From Achatina immaculata (Eukaryota; Mollusca; Gastropoda; Stylommatophora; Achatinidae): a DNA stretch of 64,000 bases. Location: contig CM019715.1 of assembly GCA_009760885.1 (NCBI GenBank), positions 21,225,003 through 21,289,002 on the forward strand, in the 5' to 3' direction. A program made the translations under genes and the position numbers. The notes under the pieces are model-generated. The model saw only the letters and a program-made list of their open reading frames with translations, searched no databases and was not told the DNA's origin. Within the stretch, counting starts at the first letter, position 1. Every line of letters starts with the position of its first letter. Below are positions 44,650-56,769 of the stretch, one piece after another.

Positions 44650-46105
44650 TGTTGTGTTTGTTACTTAGATCTTTGAGGTTTTGTTCTATCTTGTGTTCTC
44701 TACAAATCTGTTACGTAGATCTACGGGGGTTTTGTTCTATCTTGTTGGTTTCCACAAAACTGTTAGAAGATCTGTGATGGTTTTGTTCCATCTCGTGTGT
44801 CTTGCAAAACTTTTTACGTAGATCTCTGGGGGTTTTGTTCTATCTTGTGTGTTCTACACAACTGTTACGTAGATCTGTGGTAAGCGGAGAGGAGGGGGTT
44901 ATTCTATCTTGTGTGCTCTACAACACTATTACGCAGATCTACGAGAGTTTTGTTCTATTCTATCTTGTGTGCTCTACAACACTATTACGCAGATCTACGA
45001 GAGTTTTGTTCTATTCTATCTTGTGTGCTCTACAACACTATTACGCAGATCTACGAGAGTTTTTCTATTCTATCTTGTGTGCTCTACAACACTATTACGC
45101 AGATCTACGAGAGTTTTGTTCTATTCTATCTTGTGTGCTCTACAACACTATTACGCAGATCTACGAGAGTTTTGTTCTATTCTATCTTGTGTGCTCTACA
45201 ACACTATTACGCAGATCTATGAGAGTTTTGTTCTATTCTATCTTGTGTGCTCTACAACACTATTACGCAGATCTATGAGATTTTTGTTCTATTCTATCTT
45301 GTGTGCTCTACAACACTATTACGCAGATCTATGAGAGTTTTGTTCTATTCTATCTTGTGTGCTCTACAACACTATTACGCAGATCTATGAGATTTTTGTT
45401 CTATTCTATCTTGTGTGCTCTACAACACTATTACGCAGATCTACGAGATTTTTGTTCTATTCTATCTTGTGTGCTCTACAACACTATTACGCAGATCTAT
45501 GAGATTTTTGTTCTATTCTATCTTGTGTGCTCTACAACACTATTACGCAGATCTACGAGAGTTTTGTTCTATTCTATCTTGTGTGCTCTACAACACTATT
45601 ACGCAGATCTACGAGAGTTTTGTTCTATTCTGTCTTGTGTGCTCTACAACACTATTACGCAGATCTACGAGATTTTTGTTCTATTCTATCTTGTGTGCTC
45701 TACAACACTATTATCAGATCTACGAGAGTTTTGTTCTATTCTGTCTTGTGTGCTCTATAACACTATTACGCAGATCTACGAGAGTTTTGTTCTATTCTAT
45801 CTTGTATGCTCTACAAAACTATTACGCAGATCTATGAGAGTTTTGTTCTATTCTGTCTTGCGTGCTCTAAAACACTATTACGCAGATCTACGAGAGTTTT
45901 GTTCTATTCTATCTTGTGTGCTCTACAACACTATTACGCAGATCTACGAGAGTTTTGTTCTATTCTATCTTGTGTGCTCTACAACACTATTACGCAGATC
46001 TATGAGAGTTTTGTTCTATTCTATCTTGTGTGCTCTACAACACTATTACGCAGATCTACGAGATTTTTGTTCTATTCTATCTTGTGTGCTCTACAAAACT
46101 GTGTT
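44650..46105 (+). repeat. Minisatellite, 56-bp unit, about 26 copies
   Basis: Unit GTGCTCTACAACACTATTAC, GCAGATCTACGAGAGTTTTG and TTCTATTCTATCTTGT. Left-end units (44650-44900) are diverged; the core is nearly identical with two SNP classes (CTACGAG/CTATGAG, AGAGTT/AGATTT). Confidence 0.94.
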
Positions 46106-46202
46106 TGTGTTAAGACAACCTGGGCTAGGAGACTTAACGAAACAAAGCAAGCAGCCAGGTTCTGTAGCGTTCAGACTAATGCATGCCACAGATCGTTTCT
46201 TT

Positions 46203-46760
46203 TGGTGCATACACTTTATCTTGTTCTATGAAGGGGACACGGACACTTTATCTTGTTCTATGAAGGGACACGGACACTTTATCTTGTTCTATGAAGGGGA
46301 CCTGAACACTTTATTTTGTTCTTTGAAGAGGACATGATCACTTTATCTTGTTCTATGAAGAGGACGTGGACACTTTATCTTGTTCTATGAAGAGGACATG
46401 GACACTTTATCTTGTTCTATGAAGAGGACATGGACACTTTATCTTTTTCTATGAAGGGGACGTGAACACTTTATTTTGTTCTTTGAAGAGGACATGGACA
46501 CTTTACCGTGTTCTGTGAAGGGGACACGGATACTTTATCTTGTTCTTTGAAGAGGACATGGACACTTTATCTTGTTCTATGAAGAGGACATGGACACTTT
46601 ACCGTGTTCTGTGAAGGGGACACGGATACTTTATCTTGTTCTTTGAAGAGGACATGGACACTTTATCTTGTTCTATGAAGAGGACATGGACACTTTATCT
46701 TGTTCTTTGAAGAGGACATGGACACTTTATTTTTTTTTTCTATGAAGGGACATGAACACT
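46203..46760 (+). repeat. Minisatellite, 30-bp unit, about 18 copies
   Basis: Unit AGGACATGGACACTTTATCT then TGTTCTATGA. Confidence 0.92.
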
Positions 46761-47329
46761 TCTTTTAGAAACACTTTGCAGGTGAAAGATGCCGACACTT
46801 TACACATGAGAGATGCTTTTCACTTTACACAGGTCTCGAGACACACTCGTGAATTTACGACAATATACAGTATTGGCATTTTTATTATTACTAATAAGAG
46901 TTCACATGGCATTTTTAATGACAATTCACGTGACATTTACTAATGCTATTTCATTTCACATATATTAATGACATATACAGAGCTGTTATAGGGTATGTAC
47001 ATATGAAATCTGTGAATGAAATTAGGAGCGAAAGTCACTCTTCAGTCAAAGTTCCTTGTTCCTTGGGACTTCTATGGTATCCCAGCTGGCGTTGTCAAGA
47101 TTATTGGGAAAGGGTTTTGTTCTGTCTTTTCGACTTAACAGCTCGACATAAGTCAGGTTTTCCACTGTCAGGTGATGCCTGCCCTGAATCCCTGCCACCA
47201 TGCTCAGGTCTATAGTTTTTATTTAAGTTTTGAACCCATTTCCTCAGTTTCTGTCCCATTTCCCAGATATCTCAGCGAGATCCAGCGTGCCAGCTCCGTA
47301 CACGTTGTACACGCTCTGGGTGAAAGTTC
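46761..47329 (+). other. No recognisable feature
   Basis: No conserved frame or repeat seen. Confidence 0.4.
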
Positions 47330-47625
47330 TAGCAATGATATTCCATTCCCACATTGTAATGTTAATTAGTATTGGTATTCTACTCCCACATTGTAATGTT
47401 AGTTAGGATTGGTATTCCACCCCCACATTGTAATGTTAATTAGGATTGATATTCCACTCCCACATTGTAATGTTAGTTAGGATTGGTATTCCACTCACAC
47501 ATTGTAATGTTAGTTAGGATTGGTATTCCACTCACACATTGTAATGTTAGTTAGGATTGGTATTCCACTCACACATTGTAATGTTAGTTAGGATTGGTAT
47601 TCCACTCACACACTGTAACATTAGG
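47330..47625 (+). repeat. Minisatellite, 37-bp unit, about 8 copies
   Basis: Unit GTTAGTTAGGATTGGTATTC then CACTCACACATTGTAAT. Confidence 0.93.
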
Positions 47626-48639
47626 TAGGAAGGACCATCATCCATGCACACCGTACACATTCATTGGTGCTCCAATCTCCTACTCGGTTTCTTCTTCTTC
47701 TTCTTCTTCTACGTTCGAGTTTGTTGGTCACATCCCTGTCGACGTGGCAAAGCTCGCAGTCCTATCCAGATCCTGATAGGAGCACCGAAGCTTTCCCCCC
47801 AGGCTTGTGTCCTCTGGCCATGTCTCACGCCTCAGGTCTGCATGGTTTTGGCACTCTTCCTCAATATCAGATTCAGCGTAAAGTATCCGATTATACCCAT
47901 TCTTTGTTGATTGAACATTCGTCTGGAGCTCTTGATGAATTGTTCATTTTTCTCTACCTGAGGTTTGTGGTCTCGCTGGATAAATCGTGTACCGTAAGGT
48001 GCCTCCAGAAGGAAATGAAATAAAAAAACAAGCTCAGTGTGGAGCCAGGTGCCAAGAAGTGACATGGCTGAGGGCAGTCAGTCGAGAACGTGGAGGAGAA
48101 TGATCTTTTTTTCTATTAATAAGTATTCTCACATGTGCAACAGAGTACGTGCACTTTTTGCTGAGGGTCCATTTTACTTGATCGGTCAGCGTACAGCGCC
48201 ATTAGCTACACAAGAACATGGAACGTGTACTTGTGTGGGACACTTCCATTTAAGTAGATGATGCAGCAGTGACCAGGTCTTTGTGTGCGTCTGCTGAAGT
48301 CTGTCTTAACTGGTGAGATGGGTCAAATTTAACAGAACATTTCACAGAATGACATATTTTCAGCACAACCAGCTCTAGAAAATTACAGACCCAGGAAAGT
48401 GTAAACAACATTACTTTTATGACCGGTAATAATACTACTCAGTGTGTAGAGTTGTTCTAGTTTGTGTTTTAGTTTATAGTTGTTCTAGTTAGTGGCGTAT
48501 TACTCATTAGGCCGAACAGACTTAAGGATATGCATCTGGAAGGGCAGGGGACGCGACATCATGAAGCAAGTATAGGTTACTGTATTATGAGTTTTATGCC
48601 AAGATATAAACAGTTTATGTCGGAGATGGGAAGGTGGAT
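47626..48639 (+). other. No recognisable gene; (CTT)n
   Basis: (TTC)n at 47690-47711. No conserved frame recognised. Confidence 0.4.
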
Positions 48640-48749
48640 AAAGTTGAATCTAGTGGCCAGAATAGTGGATAATTCGTCACCGACTAGTCACACATAAAGT
48701 TGAATGTAGGGGCCAGAATAGTGGATAATTCGTCACCGACTAGTCACAC
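48640..48749 (+). repeat. Direct duplication, about 54 bp, 2 copies
   Basis: GGCCAGAATAGTGGATAATT and CGTCACCGACTAGTCACACA occur twice in tandem. Confidence 0.88.
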
Positions 48750-48769
48750 AGTACAGTTCAGCAGTCACA

Positions 48770-49072
48770 CTGATTTATCAAATAGTGTGACGAGTAAACT
48801 GTACTCACGTATAAGTAAACTGTTCTCAATGACTTGTGTGACCAGTAAACTATACTCACTGACTTGTATGACCAGTAAATTATACTCACTGACTTGTGTG
48901 ATAAGGAAGCTATACTCACTGACTTGTGTGACCAGTAAACTATGCTCACTGACTTGTGTAATGAGTAAACTATACTCACTGACGCGTGTGATGAGTAAGC
49001 TATACTCACTGACTTGTATGACCAGTAAACTTTTACTCACTGACTTGTGTGAAAGTAAACTATACCTATAAA
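48770..49072 (+). repeat. Minisatellite, 30-bp unit, about 10 copies
   Basis: Unit ACTTGTGTGACCAGTAAACT then ATACTCACTG. Confidence 0.9.
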
Positions 49073-49518
49073 AACCTGATGTTTTATAGTTTCCTATGCT
49101 CACTCTCTCCCGGGACTTGCTACATTGAAAATGTATCATTATGATCCCCTTCCCCCTCCCCCTCCCCCTTCCCCACCCCACATTTTTTTAACACACGCTG
49201 AAATCTGTTCTGGATTCGTTGATCTTCACGTGTAGCGTATAGCTTTGATCAGAATGTGAGCAGGATCTATGTCTCGAAGATCTTCACAGCCTTTCATTTT
49301 CATGAACAAAATGGCATTCTTCACCTGAAGTGAAGCATTTGTCTTCTTTTCTTCTTCTTCTTTTTTAAATGTTCAATTTTCCTTTCCCTAATCTGGAGTT
49401 TCCACTTGTGAACATAAACTCTGAACATAAGTAAATGTTTAGTCAAGTCTCATGGTGGAATCTTGTCTGGAAACTGGAAAGTTCTAGAGCATGTTAAGGA
49501 TGCTCCATTGACTTCTTG
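49073..49518 (-). other. Region just downstream of the Mnx stop, likely 3' UTR
   Basis: Follows the Mnx stop on the minus strand; contains a polypurine/polypyrimidine patch (CCTTCCCCCTCCCCCTCCCC, 49147-49166). No AATAAA on the minus strand recognised here. Confidence 0.4.
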
Positions 49519-49893
49519 CTAATGCATGGGCTCCACCATGTTGAGTATATCGCCGTTTTTATGAAGATGTAGGGTCTGCAGCACTTCTTGTCCAGGCCCG
49601 CCTCCTTGCACCGATCGGCAAACGCGAACTTGGGTCGGGCTTTCCTCTTCTTCTTCTTCGTTCTCATAGTCGATTTCTGTAACGTCGATGTTTTCACTGC
49701 CCATATCCTCCAATCCGCATTCGTCTCTCTCATCAGAAGTATCCAATGAGGCGTCGCCAACGTCGTCTTGTTTATTTACATCACTTGACGACAACTTCTG
49801 ATTGGCGGATTCTTCAGGGCGTGTCTTGGGTTCACTGGTAGACTTTTTACTTCTCTTCCACTTCATACGTCGGTTCTGGAACCATATCTTTAC
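49519..49893 (-). CDS. Mnx: Mnx terminal exon: homeodomain helix 3 and acidic tail
   Basis: Acceptor CTATCCCAG (minus strand) ends at 49894. Starts [20 protein letters not shown], continues through a Ser/Asp-rich linker ([16 protein letters not shown]), [14 protein letters not shown] and ends ILNMVEPMH, stop TAG at 49519-49521. Confidence 0.95.
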   Translation of the reverse strand, partial: VKIWFQNRRMKWKRSKKSTSEPKTRPEESANQKLSSSDVNKQDDVGDASLDTSDERDECGLEDMGSENIDVTEIDYENEEEEEESPTQVRVCRSVQGGGPGQEVLQTLHLHKNGDILNMVEPMH

Positions 49894-52698
49894 CTGGGAT
49901 AGAAAAGTATACTAATAATAATAACAAATTATATTGTTCATTGCTTTAACAATTTATTGCATTATAATGGAGCTGAAAATGCTATCCGAGTAGCTAATAT
50001 GATAGCGTTAGGGTTAGCGAACCATAGCTGACAAAGACCCTGTCCCACCTCTCTGTTAATGCCCCCAGTAATAGTCCTAGCTTGGCTAACAGGCAGGGAC
50101 CGCCATAGTCCTCATGTGGTGGAGTCTGCTAAAGCAGCACTGCATACCCCTGCTTTTTTAGCTTTACTCCGGGACTGAAAAAATAACTACCATAACCCTC
50201 TCCTACGCCGATACGATGCTGTGTCTCAACACCTCCAAAGCATCGGCTGCAAAGAACTTCAGCTTACAGTTACAGGGAGATAGTACAAGTACATGTACAA
50301 ATATATTATAAAGAACATTAAAGCATAGTTTGGTTCATGAGAACACGAACGGCTCTGAAACAGGTAAAAGAATGACGGGACGACCCAAAGAGAGATAGAA
50401 ACGTACAGCAAATAAAATTCAGGTAAACAAATGACTGCTATGGGAGACAGCCAAGAAGACAGCGAAGGACCAACAAAAATGGGAATCTCTTGCTACCAGC
50501 AGTTCAGGACATCTTGGGCACTATAGGGATAAGTGTAAAGTGAGGGAGATGGTTCATGGGAAAGGGAAAGGAAGCGGTCAAGGTGATGATGGACATAGGG
50601 TAATACTGACACTCTAAACACCACACTCAGTGACAGAAAAAGTTTCACATTGGCTATCGGGAAGGAAATGTTCTAGGAGAGACACGTGGCATGAATGTAC
50701 GATTGATTTATGATTGTTCAGCGCTTGCTTATGTGCAATGAGTCTAAGTTCTTGCAGTGGACTATGCTGTGAAACTCTTGAAACAAAGAGCCGGATTTAG
50801 AGTGGTTTCTTTTAGATTCTAAAATAAATACAGCAGCTGAAGTAATATAACTGCTCCGGAAACATTTCTAATGTCGATCGAGAGAAAGACCTGTTTATCT
50901 TAAAACTGTCCCTCCTGTTCTGGAAGCTGCTCAGATATGAAGTTAGGGTCTGAGCCAACAGTGGCTGCGAGACGCTGGTAATGGCGCCATATCTCTGGCA
51001 TCGTCATCTGTACTTCGCACTAAACGATAAAATGAGACCATCATATTCAGAAAAGCTGAACATCCTGTGTTGGAGAAGACAATGGGAATTTGATGAATAA
51101 GAGAACATTTCTCTGAGAAGCTCCGAGAAGATGGTCGTCGTGGACAAAGAGTGTGTGCGCGAGGCAAATCTTGAAAAGAAAAGATAGTTCAAGGAAGTAT
51201 GGCCAGAAACTCTGGAAACTTAAATGTGAGCCATAAGAGGAGTTTGGAAATAAGACAGCTCATGAAAGTGACATCATAAGATGTACGTATGAAGAACTGA
51301 AAGCGACATAACTGTATTAAATTTAAGAGCAAGAAGTTTTACTCCGTATAAATAAAAGGCCATTTAGCACATGGCTAGGTGAGGTAAAGGGTAAAATCCC
51401 AGTTTCCATCCCATTAAGGCATATTGAACATACGGTGTTAAGCCCGTATTTTCAGGACTATCAGCACATGCCTGGCTGCATTTACTTTCGCAGATTTCTC
51501 TGATACCCATTTTTAGAGGCTGGGTGGACCCCAGGGGCCTTTTTGGTGTATTGGTAGCAGAAAAAAATCCCTATTGCTGGGACCTGAACGCGGATTAGTA
51601 GACAGAGTACCTGAACACTCAGCCAACCAGGCCGCCGGTGTTGTATGGCATTCGAAAAATAGTAGACAAAGGACTCTAAACGTGATAGTCCCTGGTTCAA
51701 GTCCCAGGTATTTCTCTTGTTATTTTTCTTTCTCTCACGTCTATAAAGTTTTTTTTTTCTACTCTTTATCGAAAGCTAATCATACATCACTGTACTAAAC
51801 TGCTTTACTGTACTAATCATACAACACTGTACTAAACTGCTTTACTGTACTAATCATACAACACTGTACTAAACTGCTTTACTGTACTAATCATACAACA
51901 CTGTACTAAACTGCTCTACTGTACTAATCATACAACACTATACTAAACTGCTTTACTGTACTAATCATACAACACTGTACTAAACTGCTTTAATGTACTA
52001 ATCATACAACACTGTACTAAACTGCTTTACTGTACTAATCATACAACACTATACTAAACTGCTTTACTGTACTAATCATACAACACTGTACTAAACTGCT
52101 TTACTGTACTAATCATACAACACTGTACTAAACTGCTTTAATGTACTAATCATACAACACTGTACTAAACTGCTTTACTGTACTAATCATACAACACTGT
52201 ACTAAACTGCTTTACTGTACTAATCATACAACACTGTACTAAACTGCTTTACTGTACTAATCATACAACACTGTACTAAACCGCCTTACTACTGTTCGAA
52301 AACTTCGCTGCTTCTTATCTGAAAAATAGATAAAATGTGCCATTTTGTAGATTACCAGTTAAAAAAAACAAAAAATAGGCATTAGTCTCTGTCTAGAAAA
52401 AACAAGATAGGCATTAGTCTCTGTCTAGATTTGGCCCCCTGAGCACATGCGCTACCTTTCTCACCCTGATTATACCACTGCCAAATAAATGATACCCCCC
52501 CCCCCCAACCCTCACACTCCATTCCGCGAGACAGTACCTGGGTCTCGGTGAGCATGAGTGACGTGGCCACCTCGAAACGTTTAGGTCTGGACAGGTACTT
52601 GTTCATCTTGAACTGCCTCTCCAGCTCTAGGAGCTGTTGGGAGGTGAAGGCCGTTCGAGGACGTCTAGTCTTGCCCATGGTCGCTGCCTGACTCCCGC
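49519..52698 (-). CDS. Mnx: Mnx (HB9/MNX1) homeobox gene, two 3' exons
   Basis: Mnx is a nuclear homeodomain transcription factor specifying motor neurons and endodermal derivatives across Bilateria. Exons 52538-52698 and 49519-49893, spliced at CAG/GTACTG and ATCCCAG/GTA, give a full homeodomain beginning [20 protein letters not shown], then [54 protein letters not shown] and [10 protein letters not shown] are Mnx-specific. Recognition-helix Gln50 and Asn51 are intact. The intron falls between residues 44 and 45. The C-terminal tail is 110 residues with [10 protein letters not shown] acidic cluster. The N-terminal exon (Eh1-type FRIDALLA motif in the family) is not in the window, so the gene is partial. 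Confidence 0.95.
49975..50293 (-). mobile_element. R330 repeat in the Mnx intron
   Basis: Minus-strand copy with head GTACTTGTACTATCTCCCTG and middle CTCCACCACATGAGGACTAT; 3' end truncated. Confidence 0.82.
50330..50560 (+). mobile_element. LINE C-terminal remnant (Mnx intron)
   Basis: GAAACAGGTAAAAGAATGAC encodes [13 protein letters not shown], then TANKIQV and [19 protein letters not shown] C-terminal end of a non-LTR element, frames broken. Confidence 0.45.
50561..51389 (+). other. Mnx intron, no recognisable feature
   Basis: Nothing supportable beyond low-complexity purine-rich stretches. Confidence 0.4.
51390..51645 (-). mobile_element. tRNA-derived SINE, family B (Mnx intron)
   Basis: Minus-strand head GGCCTGGTTGGCTGAGTGTT, B-box-like GTTCAGGTCCC, body AGGCATGTGCTGATAGTCCT and a TTTACC-type tail (plus-strand GGTAAAGGGTAAAA, 51385-51398). 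Confidence 0.8.
51785..52285 (+). repeat. Minisatellite, 37-bp unit, 13.5 copies (Mnx intron)
   Basis: Unit ACTAATCATACAACACTGTA then CTAAACTGCTTTACTGT. Nearly identical copies. Note the TAAT core in each unit. Confidence 0.95.
52538..52698 (-). CDS. Mnx: Mnx exon: homeodomain helices 1-2
   Basis: Donor GTACTG lies at 52537 and below; acceptor TTTAG ends at 52699, with two leading bases of a codon (an alternative AG 15 bp inside, GTCAG, is possible). Reads [19 protein letters not shown] onward to LMLTETQ. A Met at 52676-52678 sits in the strong context GCGACCATGG two residues before the homeodomain. Confidence 0.93.
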
Positions 52699-52851
52699 CT
52701 AAACGAGGAATACATCAAATTAATCATTAATTTTAAAAAAATGTTCAACACCTTCATTTAACGGCAAGCTTTGACGTGTAATCAATCAACTGTCACATAC
52801 ACAGCTCTTACATTCATGTAACCATTGAACAAAACGGTGACAGAGCAGTAG

Positions 52852-53120
52852 AAACGAAATCATTGTCAAACTTTAGACCTACAAAATTGTCGAACTTTAG
52901 ACCTACAAAATTGTCAAACTTTAGACCTACAAAATTGTCAAACTTTAGACCTACAAAATTGTCAAACTTTAGACCTACAAAATTGTCAAACTTTAGACCT
53001 ACAAATGACCTAATTCAACAGCTGAAGTAGTAAAACCCGAAAGAGTTTGTAATGTAGACCTCTCTTTCTCATCTTTGTAGACCTCTCTTTCTCATGTTCG
53101 TAGATCTCTCTTTCTCATCT
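52852..53120 (+). repeat. Two short arrays, 23-bp units
   Basis: 52852-53010: AAATTGTCAAACTTTAGACC then TAC, about 7 copies. 53060-53120: GTAGACCTCTCTTTCTCATC then TTC, about 2.5 copies. Confidence 0.9.
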
Positions 53121-53407
53121 TCGGCAACTACTCCCGCGTTTAAAACTCATTCTCAGAACGTTAACGTTGATCATTCACAGTTTATTCTTGCCTCCAGCAT
53201 CTTTATTTACTTCAATTCTTATCCAAATTTTCTAGGTATTATTATCTCTTTCCGAGGGAAAAAAAGGAGGGGGGAGTAGTGTTAAGCTGGAAAAGGGGGG
53301 GGGGGAGGATTGAGGGAGAGGGGAAGGACAGGGGAGTGGGGATTGCTTGAAAAAGGATAAAGCAAGGTTCAGTTTTAAAGTAGAAGAGATACTTTCTCAG
53401 GATCCAT

Positions 53408-53995
53408 GATTTATTTTCTTCTTCTCCTTTTATTATCTTGGTTTATTTTCTTCCTGTCCTTCTATTACCTTGGTTTATTTTTTTCCTCTCCTTCTATTAC
53501 CTTGATTTATTTTTTTCCTTTCCTTACGTTACCTTGGTTTATTTTCTTCCTCTATTATCTTGATTTATTTTCTTCCTCTCCTTTTATTACCTTGGTTTAT
53601 TTTCTTCCTCTCCTTCTATTACCTTGGTTTATTTTCTTCCTCTCCTTCTATTACCTTGGTTTATTTTCTTCCTTTCCTTACGTTACCTTGGTTTATTTTC
53701 TTCCTCTATTATCTTGATTTATTTTCTTCCTCTCCTTTTATTGTCTTGGTTTATTTTCTTCCTCTCCTTCTATTACCTTGGTTTATTTTCTTCCTCTCCT
53801 TCTATTACTATGATTTATTTTCTTCCTCTTCTTCTATTACATTGATTTATTCTTTTCCTTACGTTACCTTGGTTTATTTTCTTCCTCTATTATCTTGATT
53901 TATTTTCTTCCTCTCCTTCTATTACCTTGATTTATTTTCTTCCTCTCCTTCTGTTACCTTGCTTTATTTTCTTCCTCTCCTTCTATTACTGAAAT
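53408..53995 (+). repeat. Minisatellite, about 32-bp T/C-rich unit, about 18 copies
   Basis: Unit GATTTATTTTCTTCCTCTCC then TTCTATTACCTT. Almost no G on the plus strand except GG of CTTGG. Confidence 0.92.
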
Positions 53996-54299
53996 AGCTA
54001 TTATGTAGTTTGTTGTGTTTGTTGGTTTCGGCAGTCCTTTGAGATTTTGGCAGCATTCTGTGGAAAAGCTGCACTTAAGCTGAGCTTCTCTTTCTGATGT
54101 GGCCGATAGAGCAGCTGTGAATTTATCTTGAGGGTTTTTATGATTATGCTGAAGCATTTCAACTTCCAACTTGCCTTTAGAGTTGCTGGTGAGACTTAGT
54201 TTGTGTGTGTGGGGGGGAGGGGGGGGGGAGAAAGGGGCATTTCCATACTCTTCTAAAAATAGTACTCACGGACCACTAAATGTAATACTTCGTTTTTTT

Positions 54300-54600
54300 T
54301 AAATCGTATAAGTACAAAAACTTAATATTAAAGAAGGTTGGCTAGTAAAGAGGTTTAAACAGAGAAAACTTAAATATTGTGGACATATTAAACGCCATGA
54401 GAATTTAGATAAACCGTCTTGGAAGGATACATAATGGGAAAAAAAGAAAGAGAGGAAGACTAAGGCGAAGATGGCTGCAAAACATCGTTGATGATCTGCA
54501 AATGGATGCATCAGCAGCAGGCCATCTACCTCACAACCGAGAGGCATACAGGAGAGCTGTTAGGGAGGCAAAGTTTCGCAAGGGACATGCAAATGACTGA
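54300..54600 (+). mobile_element. Non-LTR retrotransposon C-terminal fragment, type A
   Basis: Reads NIKEGWLVKRFKQRKLKYCG, HIKRHEN, then after a frameshift RRWLQNIVDDLQMDASAAGH and AVREAKFRKGHAND. Confidence 0.8.
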
Positions 54601-54717
54601 CTGAAGGTCAAAATTCCTCTAATGTTGAGAATACTTCTATTTCTTTAGCTAATAATGTAACTCTTTAGAAGATGCACGCTTTCAGTTCGGTGGTGCGTAT
54701 GTGCTATCAAAAGCTGA

Positions 54718-55095
54718 AGGAGCTTAGACTACTTTATCAGTTACTACGTCAGATATGTGTACTTTATTATTAAATCAGACTACTTTATCAGTTACTACGT
54801 TGGATATGTGTACTTTATTATTAAATTAGACTACTTTATCAGTTAATACGTCAGATATGTGTACTTTATTATTAAATCAGACTACTTTATCAGTTACTAC
54901 GTCAGATATGTGTACTTTATTATTAAATCAGACTACTTTATCAGTTACTACATCAGATGTGTGTACTTTATTATTAAATTAGACTACTTTAGCAGTTACT
55001 ACGTCAGATGTGTGTACTTTATTATTAAATGAGACTACTTTATCAGTTACTATGTCAGATGTGTGTACTTTATTATTAAATTAGACTACTTTATG
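54718..55095 (+). repeat. Minisatellite, 51-bp unit, about 7.5 copies
   Basis: Unit AGACTACTTTATCAGTTACT, ACGTCAGATATGTGTACTTT and ATTATTAAATT. Confidence 0.92.
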
Positions 55096-55545
55096 CGTTA
55101 TTACTTCAGATATGCGTATTTTCTTAAATTAAACTACTTTGTCAGTTAGTATTTCAGATATTTGTATTTTCTTAAATTAAACCATTTTATCTGTTACTAT
55201 TTCAGATATTTGTATTTTCTTAAATTAAACCATTTTATCTGTTACTATTTCAGATATTTGTATTTTCTTAAATTAAACCATTTTATCTGTTACTATTTCA
55301 GATATTTGTATTTTCTTAAATTAAACCATTTTATCTGTTACTATTTCAGATATTTGTATTTTCTTAAATTAAACCATTTTATCTGTTACTATTTCAGATA
55401 TTTGTATTTTCTTAAATTAAACCATTTTATCTGTTACTATTTCAGATATTTGTATTTTCTTAAATTAAACCATTTTATCTGTTACTATTTCAGATATTTG
55501 TATTTTCTTAAATTAAACCATTTTATCTGTTACTACTTTCCTCTG
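55096..55545 (+). repeat. Minisatellite, 48-bp unit, about 9 copies
   Basis: Unit CAGATATTTGTATTTTCTTA, AATTAAACCATTTTATCTGT and TACTATTT. Homologous to the preceding 51-bp unit with a 3-bp loss; copies identical in the core. Confidence 0.94.
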
Positions 55546-56274
55546 TACATTTTATTATTTCTTCTATTTTCTCTCTGTTCATTTTAGGCGGGCTGTTTGA
55601 TCTATTAGATTTTAATTAGTTTTGTCTGTTTTCTTTTTTCTTGGAGTTATTTTTTAACAAGAAATCTAGGCTGTAGTGGGGTGTTTCTCTTCTACTTTTC
55701 ATATTCTTCTCTGAGAATACTTCGCCTGCACTAACACTACATTTATAACTATTATCATTTACTGGTATGCCCGTCCCTTATTGTATATTTTCATCCTTCG
55801 CTCTTATATTTGTCCATATAAATCTATTTTTTAAATGTCATATTGTGCCTGTAACTCCCTACATGTCTACGAAAATAAACTAACTAATAGTGGTTTGTTA
55901 TCCTTTTAGTTACTTAATAGATGTAACCCGTCACAATATGATGGGAGGGAAAAAAATCCATGATTTTTATTTACATACTGTAAGCTTTATAGAAAATGAA
56001 ACAGATGAAAATTACAACTCTACTGTATCCATTGTGACAGGCTGGATGAATGATGATTATAGAGAATGATATTTATTTCCTTGTCTGAATTGGGGGGGGG
56101 GGGGGGAAAAAAAAGGGGGGGGGGGGCCTATTCTCTGTTACAGACATTAATCTGTGTATATTTTGCGCATTTTCCTTCTATAGTTTTCTATGTGTGTGAG
56201 CTGCATGTATATTTACATCTACCTGTGGAACACGCTGGCCTATAATACACCATATACTTGCTCTTATATAGAGT
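55546..56274 (+). other. No recognisable gene; G-runs
   Basis: Two G-tracts at 56091-56106 and 56115-56126 separated by an A-run. Nothing else supportable. Confidence 0.45.
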
Positions 56275-56690
56275 CCACAAGTAACTTTTATATAAACAGA
56301 GTTCGACATAAAATTGTGAAAACTCTTATATAAAGAGAGATGGGAGCTCGACATAAAATTGTGAAAACTCTTATATAAAGAGAGATGGGAGCTCGACATA
56401 AAATTGTGAAAACTCTTATATAAAGAGAGATGGGAGCTCGACATAAAATTGTGAAAACTCTTATATAAAGAGAGATGGGAGCTCGACATAAAATTGTGAA
56501 AACTATTATATAAACAGGGATAGGAGTTCGGCATAAAACTGAAAACTCGTATATAAACAGAGATGGGAGTACGGCATAAAATTGTGAAAACTCACATATA
56601 AACAGAGATGGAGTTCGGCATAAAATTGTGAAAACTCATATATATACGAGTGAGAGATGAGAGTTCAGCATAAAATTATGAAAACTGATA
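56275..56690 (+). repeat. Minisatellite, 45-bp unit, about 9 copies
   Basis: Unit ATATAAAGAGAGATGGGAGC, TCGACATAAAATTGTGAAAA and CTCTT; left copies identical, right copies diverged. Confidence 0.93.
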
Positions 56691-56769
56691 CTCAGCTTTC
56701 TATAAATTTTCACAGGACAATGGCTCAGTGGAGTTTGTGTGTGCGCGTGTGTATAAGTTTTTCTTTACC

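Noticed and set aside
44802..46337. 344-codon frame with repeated LFYLVCSTTLL
   Set aside because: Reading of the 56-bp minisatellite; three frames are open alternately, as expected for a repeat.
49519..49893. Antp-class Hox gene instead of Mnx
   Set aside because: [14 protein letters not shown] and [10 protein letters not shown] are Mnx signatures, and the intron at homeodomain 44/45 fits Mnx, not a typical Hox gene.
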